DNA of 64,000 nt from Pseudisothecium myosuroides (lineage: Eukaryota; Streptophyta; Bryopsida; Hypnales; Lembophyllaceae). The stretch spans positions 9,116,501 to 9,180,500 of the forward strand of contig OX637288.1 in NCBI GenBank assembly GCA_951799445.1, read 5' to 3'. This document shows, in pieces, positions 1 to 13,100 of this stretch (positions within the stretch are counted from its first letter, which is position 1; every line of letters begins with the position of its first letter). The position numbers and the translations under genes were made by a program. The notes beneath the pieces were generated by a model. That model saw only the letters and a program-made list of their open reading frames with translations, searched no databases and was not told the DNA's origin.

Positions 1-585
1 GGTGGTTATGGAATCTCTACCCTAAAATAAACTTTGAAGTTCTTTATCTAACTCAATTTTCAATATTTTTGAAAAAAAATAAAAACACTGGGTGTAGATT
101 GTTTATTATAACATTACAACCGTTGGGATTGGCATTTTTCAATTCCATAACGAAATTCTTGACAATTTAGTATTTTGAGTCAATCTCTACCTCTTCCTAC
201 TTACTATTTTTTTCCTATATGTTGTACAATTCCAAATGATCTGAAACTTTTCAAGCATGTAGCCAACTTGCCTTGCAAAATGAATTCAAAGAGTAACCAC
301 CATTATGGACATTTTTTCATACAAATGTGACCTTGTGAAGGGCAGCTGCCCGATTTTTTGCAGGGACAAAAAAAGGATTTTTTTCAATTCAAACGTTAAT
401 ATCTTGCAATCTACATGGTAGAAAATTTTGAAATTTTTTCCACATCTTTTTAAATCAGTGCACTAGAAGATCCTATGGTTACATGTGTTCAAAAATGTTT
501 TTTTCTAAAATTTGGTACTTGTATTAGAAATGGCAGTTTTGGAGCGGTTTTGGTGAAAACATAGTCAAAAACATTTAGGGGTTAA
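1..585. mobile_element. TTAA-flanked piggyBac-like MITE, copy A (3' part, cut by window start)
   Basis: The segment ends in TTTAGGGG followed by TTAA (582-585), the same terminus as the elements at 26600-27503 and 30871-32009. Its last 250 bases align by eye with the last part of the 30871 copy: both carry a 'cgttaatatcttgcaa' type stretch, then 'aagatcctatggt', then 'agaaatggcagttttg' before the terminus. A 'ttgggatt' core near 124 is also shared. The 5' end lies outside the window. No coding capacity is visible. Assignment to piggyBac rests on the TTAA flank and C-rich ends, so the superfamily is inference. Confidence 0.6.
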
Positions 586-2146
586 TGGTTAGAAAATGAT
601 TTAAATTCTTTTAATTCTCTTTGTACATGTCCAATCTAAAATTGAGGTCACCAAAAAAAGGAGTTTAAAGGACATATTTATGTATTTTACCACAGTCAAC
701 TCATGACTTCTTGAATCTAGTCCATATGTTTTGAAAATAAATTTCCAACATGTTTTTTTCCTAAAGATCCAACATATTTGAGGCTCATCTCAAAGAGCCT
801 CTAACACCAAAAAATCAAGGTTTACAAAGGACACCCTTGTACAAAACCTTCAATGCATGAAAAAATCATGCACAATTATTTTCGTAATTGGATTTTGATT
901 CTAAAAATATATTTTAAAGAATATTTGTCTAAAAAAATTACTAAAAATAATACTTTTGTAATATTTTATTTAACTTCAAAATTTAATCAACACCAAAATA
1001 TGGTGCCTTGGACATTTAGAGGTTATAAATATTTAAATATTTAAGACTCTTGTCAAGATTAAAAATGGAACCATCTTATAAATCACAAGCAATCAAACAT
1101 ATTTTTACAATATTACAGGCTTGTTGTTGAAGTAAAGTGATTGTTTACAAAATATGTGATCAAGTACTTTGAGCCTGGTTAATTCCAATCCCTCTATCTC
1201 GATATTCAGATGAATCATGAATGGTGCAAGATATCTCATTATTCCAACATAGAGGCTTCAACACCTACACATGTCTATTGCTACTTTTAATTAAAATCAT
1301 TAAGTCATTTGAATTAAATTATAATATATCTCAAAATAGGTCGTACCACTAAAGTTGAATTATACTACTACTGAGGCTTGATTTATACTACTACCGAGAT
1401 TGATTCATACAAGACCCTATAAAGGTTGATGCTCTACTCACAATTTTCATTAAGTTCAAGTTTTTTTTGTAGCAAAGTTGTAGGTTCTTACCAAGTGTCA
1501 AGTGTTGGAATTATGGATTATGAGACCAAATTCCATTGCTTTTAGTGCCACCCCTACTTCTTTTTTACATTTGATTACTAATACCATTTGTTTTGAAAAC
1601 ATATACCACTACTTGCTATATTTGGAGAGGCTTATGTGCCATAAGCAAAGAGTGACTTAAATAATTGAAGTTTCTATAAGAGTCAATCTCAATCTAAGGT
1701 AGATCATTAAGGTGAGTTGAAAGCGTGCTTGCAATTTTGTTATGTATTAAGAACCGTCAAGTTTATCTCATCCTCTTATAACTTGCAAAACTACATTGTA
1801 TTGCTTCAATCATAAATATGAGTTCTAGAGAAATTATATAACTTAGTTTGAAAACAAATCAAGGCAATTTTATAATACAAATTTATATCTACCTAGAGGT
1901 ATTCCTACATTGATTCTAAAAAACAATAATGTCATTTCCTATGTAATATATGCACCAATTGAATCTTATTGATAGTATAAATTGAATGTGATGAATTATT
2001 ATTATTTTGGTCAAGTATAATTATTAATATCAATTTTATATACATCATTTTTCTTGCACTAACTTTAATTAGTGTGTACAACTCTCAGTACAACTCATAA
2101 AAGAAATGTGTATGTTTTGCAGACACCTTCTAAAGGATTTTTCAAT
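586..2146. other. AT-rich non-coding stretch
   Basis: No open frame with recognisable protein similarity is seen on either strand. A short inverted pair (gaggctc/gagcctc near 780-802) and scattered A/T runs are the only structure. A possible splice acceptor (ttttgcag, ending about 2121) lies just before the SKP1-like reading frame and may be the end of a former 5' intron. Confidence 0.5.
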
Positions 2147-3009
2147 ATGGAAGGAAAGGATAAGGAATCTATGAGCACAATACATAAACACACCGTACAA
2201 CTAAAGGGCAGTGATGGAGAAATACTTGAAGTTGAAGAAGCTCTAGTGCTACAATTTCAAATATTGAAGGATTTCGTAGCAACGGACGCACTGAAAGGAA
2301 ATGATGTCTCTTATGGTCAACGTGGGTCTCTTATTCAGTTGCCAAAGGTTCCAAGTAAAATCTTGGCTAAGGTGATTGAATATTGCAAATATCACTTTGA
2401 TAGTCAGCAAACAACTCCAAACAAGCTAGCAACTTCAAAGGAAGAGATTAAGGCATGGGATGCAAATTTTGTGAAAGTTAACTTGGAGATTCAATACGAC
2501 ATATTGTTGGTATGGAACTTTTGATGTTGTTTTGATTGTACATTTTATAAATTTGAGTTTAGAAAAGTAAATATAGGATTTGTTAGGATGAATTTTAGTT
2601 TGGTTTGCTTATTCATTTGTTTATTGAGTGTGTCTAAGGATTACATAAGCAATAAATGGTGATTACATTGATTTTATTGAAATTGTGGACTTCATTGAAA
2701 TTGACACAATCTAGAATTGTGCTTAAAATTAAACATCATGTCTAAGGGCCACTTCACACTATGGCCGACCAAGTCAAGAGTCCGTGTTTCTCACTTAAGT
2801 TTGTATAATGTGATTACGCATCCAATTACTTGGATATCACCGACTTGATGGCTCTAACCACAAGAAGTGTTTGCAATCTTAAAGCAAGTGAAAAAACACT
2901 AGCGGAGGTTTGCAAGACATTTCATATGCGGGAAGATTTAATTTCAATGTAGTCCAAACAAATTGAAAGTGGAGAAGATGCTTGGGCCTTTGACAAGATT
3001 GATGAATAG
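2147..3009 (+). pseudogene. SKP1-like SCF subunit, decayed two-exon copy
   Basis: SKP1 proteins link F-box proteins to cullin in SCF ubiquitin ligases. Exon 1 (2147-2509; ATG at 2147, or 2171) encodes the POZ-like half: a VQLKGSDGE start, SKILAKVIEYCKYH, then KAWDANFVKVN and YDILL. It carries a longer, less conserved loop than usual (about residues 45-60). Exon 2 (2818-3009) encodes the C-terminal half: NYLDITDLMALT, LAEVCKTFHMREDL and a terminal WAF motif. Joining LL to AS(NY) restores the family order. Two lesions are visible: the intron would be GT (2510) to AC (2816-2817), so the acceptor AG is lost, and TAG at 2950-2952 cuts off the last ~19 residues including the WAF helix. Without splicing the frame stops at 2522-2524. 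Expression as a shortened product cannot be excluded, but a pseudogene is most likely. Confidence 0.8.
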
Positions 3010-6000
3010 ACTTCGACTACATAAGTGTAATAAGAGCAAACTTGTTAATATCAATTAGTAGCAAAGGAAAGATGCTTTGCACATTAGTCTTTTTTTACAA
3101 AAAAGTTATGTAGATGAGCGTTTCATAGCTTTTCATTTGATAATATCAAAACACAACATTTTAGTTGGTCTTTTTTATAGACTAGAATGTAATTAAAGGA
3201 CATTTCTAGAAAACGCCTTAGGACCTAGCTAGTGGTCAATGTAATAATAATGTCTCATTTTAATTTCATCACAAATAAAAACATTTAGACTTTGTAAAAC
3301 ATAAAAATTCACTAACTTGTTGAATATCAATGCTTATTGTAGTTGTAAACTTTAGCCATGGCCTTGAAATTATGTTGAATGAAGTAATTTAATTCTTCCA
3401 TAAGCTTCTAATTTGATTGAAAGATTAGGATTTTCTTTTGTATTGTGTATCTAAGGCAAAAAAAATTCAATGCTACTTGAAAGAGTTTTATTTGTATAGT
3501 GCTAGAAGCCAAATTCTATGCTTGTTTATATTAGTGTTGGATGGATGTTGAATTTTGGAGATACTAGACAAATAATGATACTCATTTTCAAAGGGTATCA
3601 CTAAACTTGAGGATTACTAGTTCTAAAATGTTTTTGAACAAAAAAATAAAGTTAGGAATGCCTTGTAGACATCAATGTATTGTTATGAATTTTAGCTCTT
3701 AGAAATGTACATCAAATTGGTATGTCCAATGGTATTAGCCAAGAGTGACCAATTGTTGTACGATTGATGGATATTTTTAATTCATGCGTATTGACACTCA
3801 AAGTAGTAGATGAACAAAGTGCTAAGTTCTAGTTGTTGTATATATCAACGACGCTAGCACATGACCGCAAAGATGTTAGCCTATGAGCCTTAAACCTAAT
3901 TGTTGATATATACCTGTAACCATTGAAGGTGTTTTTAACAAATGTACCTATAACATAGATACAATATAACAATGAAATTTTCTGTTACATAGGTACGTAT
4001 AACCATAGAAGGTGTTTATAATATAGGTTCATAAGCTCATAGATTCTATGCTTACATGCTAGTACTCCTCTTGTATATATAGCTCAAGAATCTAATACAA
4101 CACTACAGAAAGGAATGAACTTCATAAACTTATACTTTTTAGAACCTCAAACATTACAAAAACTAATTTTACTTATTCCAATTCTAATTTACTAATTCTC
4201 CCACTTTGATTGGAATTTATAAAATTGCAATTATTGTACTTAAGAAACCACTATTGTAGATACTAAAAGATTCCAAATTCTTGAACTACACTAATTTAAA
4301 AAAAATTGAAACCTCCAAAGTTGACTAACAACCATGGTACATCAATTGAATGTTAATACTACGACACTTGTATCAAAGGTAGTATAATAAATTTAAAACC
4401 ACCTTGGTCTTGGGTTGGAAAGACAATATTCAAAACCAAAATGATACTCGGATTATAGTGATCAGATCCCCACACCCAAAATTGGCTTACAGCTTTAATC
4501 TTTAGTGCCAATACAAACACAATGTGGCCATTGTGTAGTTGGATCAAAATCATTTGTACATACATTCTATAGTATTTGGATCATGGTTTGGATTTATAAA
4601 TCTCTCAAAATTTAAAAGCATATAAGATTGTACAAAGATATTTGCCTTGTATACTTACATTGTGATCATGAGAAAGAGTTTGGTTGAGGTTGATTTCCAA
4701 AGAATGAAGAAGATGAAGAAAAGTCTCATAATTGAATTTTGTTACAAAAGATGATCACATAATGAAATTGTACTTAAGGTGTCTGTAACTATACCACTTT
4801 TAGTACAATGTGGTATTTCAATGCCATAATAATATTGGTTTTCAAAAAATATGTCCATGACGTTATTATAGATTCTATGTCTTTGGTTCCTATACCTTGG
4901 TCTTAGCCCTAAGCCACTAATTTGTAAGTGAGCGGTCTTTGTATAATTTTCTACAAACCTCTATGCACAAGTGACAATTGTAAATTCCAAAAATCGATAA
5001 ATTTTTTGTAGGATAGTGTAGCAAATGTATAATATGTCATTTGAAATTACTAAGTGGATGCATCACTAAACCGGTTCACATCTACAAGTTCTGAAAACTT
5101 TACCTCACACATTGTATATTGAATCAGAGCACCTCTAAATTTTTTGTATTTTAAGTTTGAAATACACTTGTACAAATAATTTTGATTTCAAAAATCTATT
5201 TTTCAATAATCCATTATTTTGTAGTATATGCTTCTCTAAAATATGCACATTTCTATGTTATTAAATTATTAAAATATTTTATAAATGAGCATCACCACAA
5301 TAGTTAAAAAATGTCGTCACTTACAACAATAGTATCATGTGCATAACAAGGCAAGCCTATTGTGGACCAAGTTGTTGTGTGTACATTAACTTCAGGATCT
5401 AAAATGTAGTGCACTACTAATATTTTGTCTATAATGAACTTGCCTTGTTTGTGTTTGCAATTGATCCATTTAGCTTAATAAATCCACAAGTGTTGCATTA
5501 CAACTCAATAAAACCAATGAAATGTTTTGTGTCTCTAAATAATCAAAGAATACTTTAAAAAACATATAAAAATAATAAAAAATAATTAAATAATTAAATT
5601 TCAAACAATCAAAAAGAGTTTTATATTTAAAAGTCGTAAATTTTTGAATTTTAAAATATCTCACAATCTCAAATATCAACATTGACCGTTGTTGTTTTTG
5701 AATGCAAAGTTTTGGTGATTGTTTTTTGTTCTTTGGATTATTTTAGAAAAAATTTTAAGATGGAAAGATGGTTTTCCATCCAATTATCTTGGAGATCTTA
5801 CCGCCTGAACTCATCTTCAATGATTGAGTGGTGTTGGATATTCTTTCTAAGTAATATATTCGACTTTTGTACACAAAAAATCGCAATTCCTTATATTTGG
5901 GCAATTTGGGCACTTTTTTGGATTAAGCCATAAAAATGATCTTTCATAAATATGAATCCTACTAATGAAATGAAGTTCATCAAGTTTATTTTCTACTCTA

Positions 6001-6773
6001 ATTTGGAAATTTAGAAAATTCCTAAAATTGAATATTTTATAGCAATTTGAACTTCACGTTTATAACCCTAGAGTGCTATTTTCTAATTTTAGAATGCCAC
6101 AAATTTGTACTGTAATGTTCTATACTATCATGTAAACTTTCAAAGAGATTTTCACGCTTTTTGAGGATGTATTGCATTTGATTTGAATTGTTTTATTTTT
6201 TCTATAGAAATTCAAGGTAATTTTACATTTTCACAAGAAAATGTGAAATTTTTCTGACTAATAGAACACATATATGTCACATGACTAAAAAATAAATACA
6301 AAAATCATATTTATAAGTAGTTGCAAAATGAAGTTTGAAAAAATCGTTGTAGGCTTGTCTTTTCATGCTCCACTTCCACTTTAGAGGTGTATGACCCTCT
6401 ATTTGTCACTACAACCCCCCATATATCTTCACCCTTGGTTGTATAGTTGACCCTATATTTTTCAATCCAAAAATCCAAAAGGTCACTCCAAAAATTGGCT
6501 AAACAAGTTGCATCTTAAAAGTTATCACTGGAATATCAAATCTTCAAAAAACTTGTAATATAATACCAAACTATATTCTCAGTAAAGAATGCTGAAAATA
6601 TGAGTTAGTTTTCATATAGAAAAATTTAAACTATTGATGCAAAACACTTACTAGAATAATCTTAACTACTGACACAATTGAAACAATCAAGCACTGCAAG
6701 AGACCAACCTGCACATTGTGATTTCAATTGTGCAGGTTGCAACACAACCTTCATCAATTATGCTAAATACATA
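3010..6773. other. AT-rich intergenic DNA, no gene recognised
   Basis: All open frames here are short and resemble nothing I know. A palindromic pair GTATATATCAAC / GTTGATATATAC (about 3838-3849 and 3902-3913) and a nearby direct repeat (taaccattgaaggtgttt and taaccatagaaggtgttt, about 3917-4015) suggest an old small element. Nothing else is supported. Confidence 0.5.
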
Positions 6774-7343
6774 TTCCCTTTGTCCCACTAAAAACCTTCA
6801 AATTAGGCACATTTCTTGTCCCACTAAAAGTTCCATTTTACGATTTTGACCATTGAGTAAGCGTTGACCATGTTGAACGCCCTCATGGGGGCAAGTCAAG
6901 AGATTAGGGAGCACTCTTCTTCTAGAAAACTTGGCCTTGCCCACATGCGGCAACTTGTACTTGTTGTGCTTCCTTAGACAATAGTGTTGATGATGGTTCA
7001 GTGACCACTTCGCCACTATGAAAAATTGTTCTTGAAGTGGGCTAGGATTCTTTTTCGCGGGTATTTAGGTTGGGATAAATGTTTTTAGAATCCCATTGTT
7101 GCCACCGGCCTATAAATCATCAGGAATGACGGAGCTGACAGTATTTACAAATTATGTTCAAATATGATACTTTCTGCATGGATTTTAGGTTCCTAAACGA
7201 CGGCGCCTAAGCTGAAGATTTTGCATAGATCTAAGGGATGGATTGCTGATTTTTGAATGCATGTATCATTGACACAGAGACTAAAAATTTAGTTAATCCC
7301 TAGTAGGGAAGCTTTTTGGAGTTTTTTAGTGGGACAGAGGGAG
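6774..7343. mobile_element. Stowaway-type (Tc1/mariner) MITE, 570 bp
   Basis: The left end reads TTCCCTTTGTCCCACTAAAA and the right end, on the other strand, CTCCCTCTGTCCCACTAAAA. These are imperfect terminal inverted repeats of about 20 bp. Both ends are flanked by TA (6772-6773 and 7344-7345), the target duplication of Tc1/mariner elements. CTCCCTC-type ends are the hallmark of Stowaway MITEs in plants. At 570 bp it is long for a Stowaway, and no transposase frame is visible inside. A 20-bp direct repeat (caagagaccaacctgcacat) lies on both sides, about 6697 and 7443, outside the element. Confidence 0.75.
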
Positions 7344-7738
7344 TATCTGAATGCGACCTTCATACATGCTAGCCTTAAATTAGTTAGGTTTTGGCAAGAT
7401 TTACTATTTTTTGTGGGAAACAAGTGAACAATTCATCCCATTGCAAGAGACCAACCTGCACATCAAATCAAATCAAGACATTCAAGACAAAACTGCAGCT
7501 AGTCAACACAATCTCACATCAGCAGGATTTATAAATGCTTGTTACTTGCAAAGTCTTAGCAGATTTCACCAGATTAGGTACCCAAAACACCAAGAACACA
7601 CCTTGAAAATCAACCAATTCACTAGGAATTAATAAACAGCTAATTGACCATAAGTTTAGTTGATTGCCGGTGAGCAATTCAGTTTATGATAGTGAGAATT
7701 GAAGGTTGTGAAACAAATGGAAATCACCCATTTGACAG

Positions 7739-8196
7739 TAAGGTAGTTTGCTCTTAAAGCGACCATTCAAGCCTACCTAACTCATCATTGACAGTAATAG
7801 ATATTTCAAGCAACATGTCACTCATTCCTAGATAGGGATCGCATGTAGAACACAACCTCTTTTAGAACAGACTAAGGTAGGAGGCTCAAACTCCGACCGG
7901 GCATTAAAAGCAAATATGACTCAGAGGTACATTTTGCTTTCTTCGATGTGCCAACCATGCAGATTTCAGGAGGTGGTTGCTTTTGATGACCACAAAATGA
8001 CCACTTTTTTCCAACTTCAAAAATTTGTAACTAATTCCACAAAGGTCCAAAAAATATGAGACAACTTGGGTTAGATGTCAATTCCACTTGTCTTCCAAGA
8101 AAAATTTACTGAAAAGTATTTCAAGATGTTTTACCTCCCCAAAAATTCAGTTTCAGCGCTTAGATGGTCGCTTTATGGACCTCCTACCTTACCTTA
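7739..8196. mobile_element. MITE family 'TAAGGTA', copy 1
   Basis: The left end begins TAAGGTAG, and the right end read on minus begins TAAGGTAAGGTAGGAGG. Both continue into an AAAGCGACCAT block about 20-30 bases in, giving imperfect inverted ends. The same ends bound a second copy at 57337-57751. No target duplication is obvious. No coding frame is present. The superfamily is not assigned. Confidence 0.55.
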
Positions 8197-8725
8197 AGTT
8201 AGTAGAAATCATGTCTTGCTCAAGTTCTAGCAAAGTTGAATCAGCTCCTTGACCAGACACAGGACATGACCTCGTTTCTGCTAGTGTCATGAGCATCTAC
8301 AGAAAAGACATAATTATGTTATGTTGGATTCTAGCAAATGAATGTACGTTCCTCCTCCTCCACATGACAAAATGTGCCTTAAAATTGGTGCAACCTCAGG
8401 TATCCTGACAAGCAGTGTGGCCAAATTCCAATGGCATGTATTGTCCAACAGGTTCGAAATAACTGCTGACAATATCATGCACTGGGTCGCTGAGCAGGTA
8501 TTCACCATGTCACCAATTTAGTGAATGATCCTTCATTCCAAGCATTGTTAGGGTAAAAGTAGGAGCCTGCTACCAAGATTGTAATGTTTCTTGGTAATAT
8601 TTTTTATTGATTCATTTAATTTGATGAATGAAATACATTTAATTAGGATATGGGTCATTATGTTTCCCTGGCTAGTGGACAAGGTCCCTGGGTTGTATGA
8701 ATTTTGTATGACGCAGTTACTGCCT

Positions 8726-8779
8726 CTTTTGAGCTCATTGTCATTGTCATTGTGTCAAATTGCACAATGAGCTCAAAAG
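8726..8779. repeat. Perfect 16-bp inverted repeat (hairpin)
   Basis: CTTTTGAGCTCATTGT (8726-8741) is repeated as its exact complement at 8764-8779, with a 22-base loop holding a small cattgt tandem. No flanking element ends were found. Confidence 0.8.
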
Positions 8780-8982
8780 TTAATTAATTAATTAAATGTG
8801 TTTCCCAATTCCCATTAGTTCGATTTTTTTTAAAAAAATTCATAAGTTTTTCTGTCTGTTAATTTAACACATCCTTCCTCCTTATCCCTCATATATTTTT
8901 TAGGATGCAGTAGGGTCTGCATTCCATATGGGATATATGACTCTGAGTGTATTTCGTAATTCATATCTATATATCATATCCG

Positions 8983-8985
<3 letters not shown>

Positions 8986-9032
<47 letters not shown>
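8986..9032. repeat. (AT)n microsatellite
   Basis: About 23 uninterrupted TA units. The Tyr-Ile frame that reads through it is a by-product of the repeat. Confidence 0.95.
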
Positions 9033-9037
<5 letters not shown>

Positions 9038-9344
9038 GCTTCTGTATATTTCTATATGAATCCCGTACTCGTATACATATCAAGATCAATGGATCTCAAT
9101 CCACAGCATCATCGGTCCAGCGTTTTTTTCCTTTTAAATAGAATCAACGGTGCTTTAGGGGACTAGAATATTTGTTTATATTAATCAATGGCCCTTGTTT
9201 TTTTGACACCCGGGGGTGGCACCAGGCAGGGCAGGCCTCCTCTTTTGGGTACATTGTGAGCTGCAAGCCTCGCTAATGAGTAATGACACTTCTACATAGG
9301 CATCTAAATGGACTCATTGTTCAATGAATTTGGAACTTTGCATG

Positions 9345-9568
9345 TTGAAATTGTCCAGTTCGATAGTAGAGGTTTCCCTAGGTCTCCCAAAATGAGTCCA
9401 CTTGCAACTTCTAAAGTGATTTGAGAAAATCAAGACCAATGATTGGCTCTTGCAATAAAGAATGTTTTTTTCTCAATTCAGTCAATGGCTAAAATGGTCC
9501 ATTTGAGGACCACCTCATATCCATTCAATAGCTTTATATAAGGTCAATTTTAGAACAGACTACATGCA
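9345..9568. repeat. Fragment related to the 57.3-kb TAAGGTA MITE
   Basis: It shares long blocks with 57520-57735: cacttgcaacttctaaagtg, ccaatgattggctctt, and a ggtccattt...ggaccacct block in the same order, ending in TTTTAGARCAGACT. The terminal TAAGGTA sequence itself is missing here, so this is a truncated or diverged copy. Confidence 0.6.
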
Positions 9569-10132
9569 CTCATAGTCGATTCGAACGTCCCATAAGCACA
9601 TGTTCAATGCTAGTGTTTCTTATACACCTCAATTGCAACTCAACCAAATTTGGTTCTAACTCTACCATTTTTCATCCGTCCAAGTACTATTCCCAAGAAT
9701 ATGGTGAAAAGAGAAGGAGATTTTTGAGAGGCACTAAACTTCAAATTTTGCTTTTAGTATTCAAAACTAAGTTACAAGGCCATCCTTACAAGGCCATCCA
9801 TTACGGGTTAAGGACATTGCTTTCTATAAAAGAGAGCACCGAAACGATGTCCTTGCCACAAAAGTCAGTGCAACTCATTTTACAGCATCTACGAAGCTCA
9901 TGATCTTCATATACATCTACACAATCACAATCAAACCAGATAGTTGTACCATGAGATGGGTCCAACTCGTTTTAAAATGCTAAAACTGTACGCCTAAATC
10001 CTGTTTCAAAATCGTTGCATCAACGTATCTACATGCCACTAACCTTCAAGGTTCAAGAATATTGTAGAAATGTTAATGACTGACCAGAGGTGTGTTTTCA
10101 GTTCATGAATATGATTCTAAAGCGTAGCTACT

Positions 10133-13100
10133 TCATTTCGCCCAAGCTACTGAGTCTATCTCATCTCGAGCGTTCTTGTAAAGCTCCAGTCGCTTTCCAC
10201 AAGCCTGTCTTCGTTCCATCAGTGCTGGATCTTCATCCAACATTTGAGACAGGCGCTTGCCCTGTCAACCAGTGTCCAAGATGGATCAACAAACCATCAA
10301 CAGAAAATTGGCTACTCACGAGCCCCGATATCAGGACCAGTGATCGAATAGCTTCTGAATTGCACCAAGGTTAGTATCCTAATTCATTGAAATAAGAGTG
10401 AACATGATTCAATAGCAAATTCCGAGTACTACACGAACAATCAGTGCCTGGAGGCAAATCGTACCTCAACTTGGCCAATCTGCGTGTAAAACATGTCCAG
10501 CAAAGAGCGCTTGGCCTCCCGGACTTGACAGTGAGACACTGCTTTTGGAATTGTAATTCTTAGGACGTCATTAACCATGCCGACATAAGCAGACACATTT
10601 GAACCTGCAATGTAAGAAACGAGCAAGAAATAAACGACATTTATCTTGTCTCTTCGAGTGAATCACAGGCATAGATAGCAAGTCACACTCTGAAAAACTA
10701 CGTGCCAACAAGAGTCAGTGGTAAGTGTCGCCAACTAATTGCTACAGAATGAAAAGGGTGTCAAGATCAGATACCTATTCGTCGGTAATGTGCATCGCCG
10801 TAACGCTCTAAAGCCGAAGAGGCAGGATTTCCGCCCTTCTCCACTTCTTGAGGAAGTTTCCTGAAAAAGTCCGCTGTCAAATAGCTCTGCTCCATTTCGA
10901 CCAATCTGACGGTCATCTTCTTGCTGTCGTCACGAAACTTCTCCAAAGATGATGTTGCAGCTGCTGCAAGTTCTCCTTGTAAAGTTGGAAATCGCTTAAG
11001 CTCCTGCAGGAGACATAATATAAATCATCGTTTCCAGACAGTGCCCTCATTACAATCCTATTTAAAGCAGTGAATAGTGTCCTTTTTACATCTACTCTTA
11101 GACCAATGTACTTTTGTTACAATGCTTCAGCAACTTCACAATCATATAAATCTAACATCCTCGAGGAGAAGGAAGTTTCCAGTATAACAGACAAGACATC
11201 AATGTTTCGACAGTTAGACTCCATAACACCAAAACGGCAAATCTAACATCCTTGAGGTGAAGGAAGTTTCCAGTATAGCAGACAAGACATCAATGTTTCG
11301 ACAGTTGACTCCATGACATCAAAACGGCAATTCATTTTAGGAATGACGAAGAATTGCATACTTGAGTTTCACCCACGGATTTGCGAACGAGGTCCCTCAG
11401 TATAAAGTGTACCTGCACACCAAGACATTCATATCCACCACTCTCAAATTCTGAATGTGCGTCAAAATTTGAATATGAATGTCACCACTCTTTCAAACAT
11501 CAACCTTATTATCAACTTGAACACGTTTCTAGTACATTTCAAAAGAATTTTCAGCCTACCGCGTCAACAGATGCCTCAGCAGGACCTCGGAAGAGCTCTA
11601 AAGCACTTTCAATAAGTCTCCTATAAGCATTCTCTGGAGCAATCAAGTGTGGTTGATAACCATCTGCCTCAGATACTACTTTCCGGATGTTTTGCATTGA
11701 TAGCTTTCTATCCATGGGAAGCTTCTTTAAAGCGGCGGGTAGCTGATTATCAAATACACCAAATATACGCTCACCACCGGGACGCCTGCATAACATCATA
11801 CAAATCTTTGAATCAATATTCATACCCTTCACCAAACCCTTGAATCTTAAAGCTTAACCTTTCCATTTAACACCAATTGACCGGTGTTGAGATTTTAAAT
11901 ACAACCAATAGCACACATATACACCAAAGAATACGGATACATAAAGGTTTTACATCATAGATATCGAGACTTACAATCCATCCAAATGTTCTTTGAAAAT
12001 GTGATCAAATTTCCTGCAAATCTCAAGTATCGTATACAGCTGAGCCTGCAAATTAACATCAATAGTTTAACGCAAACATCAAAGAAAAATTATAAACAAC
12101 ATTCCAATACTCAAATGAAAATCTCCCGGGTGGTCATTCTGTAAAACAACATGAGTGCCATGCCCCACTAACCAACAACTTACCCCGCCATCAACAGCAA
12201 TAGGCCTTCCAAGTTGATTCATTTCATTCTCCAATTCGTCAATATTTTTATTTATATTGGCTAGAATGCTTGGAATGCGAGCTTTGATTACTGCTTCCAA
12301 ATGCTGCAATCAACAATCAATCAGAATCTTAGAAAACTCAAAAAAAAAATGTGCCATTGAGCAAATTGATGGCTTTAAAAAAGCCTTACATTGACAAAAC
12401 AAATGTGACAACAATTAATGTAAGTTGTAACAGTAGAAAAATGCTACAAAAATTTGAGCGATATGACTATATGCTTCATTGATGTGGGATTTGATGCTGA
12501 TAGTTGTAAACTAAAGAGCAATGGTACCTTGGATAGAAGCTTTGCAAGGTATTCTGAACCCATCCGACTGGCTAGGTGTCCATAATCTGGACTATTTTGA
12601 AAGTACTCTCTCTCCTTGCGCCTTGCAGCTACTATATCAACATTCCTATTGATATCCGCTTGTGATCTATTGACCACACCAACCCAGGGGTTCACAAGGC
12701 GATATGCATGACCTTCCAAAACCTGCAAATAATGCACAAATGAGCATATTGCACCCAACACATACTCAAACACCATATGTACTCCACATGGCAAAGTTTT
12801 CATGCCGTATATTGTTGTACAACATTGTCTTATTGATGCAAATATTGTTTTGAACTAGGCAACTGCTTTCTTATTGCTGCAATTTCAAAACTTACATCAA
12901 CGGCATTCGTGCCTTTGTCCATAAGATCTAGCTTTGTCAGGACTCCAAACGTCCTCTCACCTGTGAAAACAATGACGCAAATACATGAGAAGATAAACCA
13001 ATTAATTAACCATTGGCCCCTAAAAAACAACAATGGAACAATGCCAACGAGATTAGTGAAATACCTCCGGGATCAACCTCGCGTGCAAGCTTTATAGCAT

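Larger units (their letters stand above)
8197..10132. other. Intergenic DNA with hairpin, AT microsatellite and repeat fragment
   Basis: No gene is recognised. The stretch holds a perfect 16-bp inverted pair (8726-8779), an (AT)n tract (8986-9032), a short GC-rich patch (9208-9240) and a fragment related to the 57.3-kb MITE (9345-9568). The DRP1 stop codon is at 10133, so the last few hundred bases probably include that gene's 3' UTR. Confidence 0.5.

Noticed and set aside
8450..8462. GGTTCGAA as a tRNA B box
   Set aside because: No cloverleaf could be drawn around it.
8947..9141. Tyr-Ile repeat protein
   Set aside because: Produced by translation of the (AT)n microsatellite.
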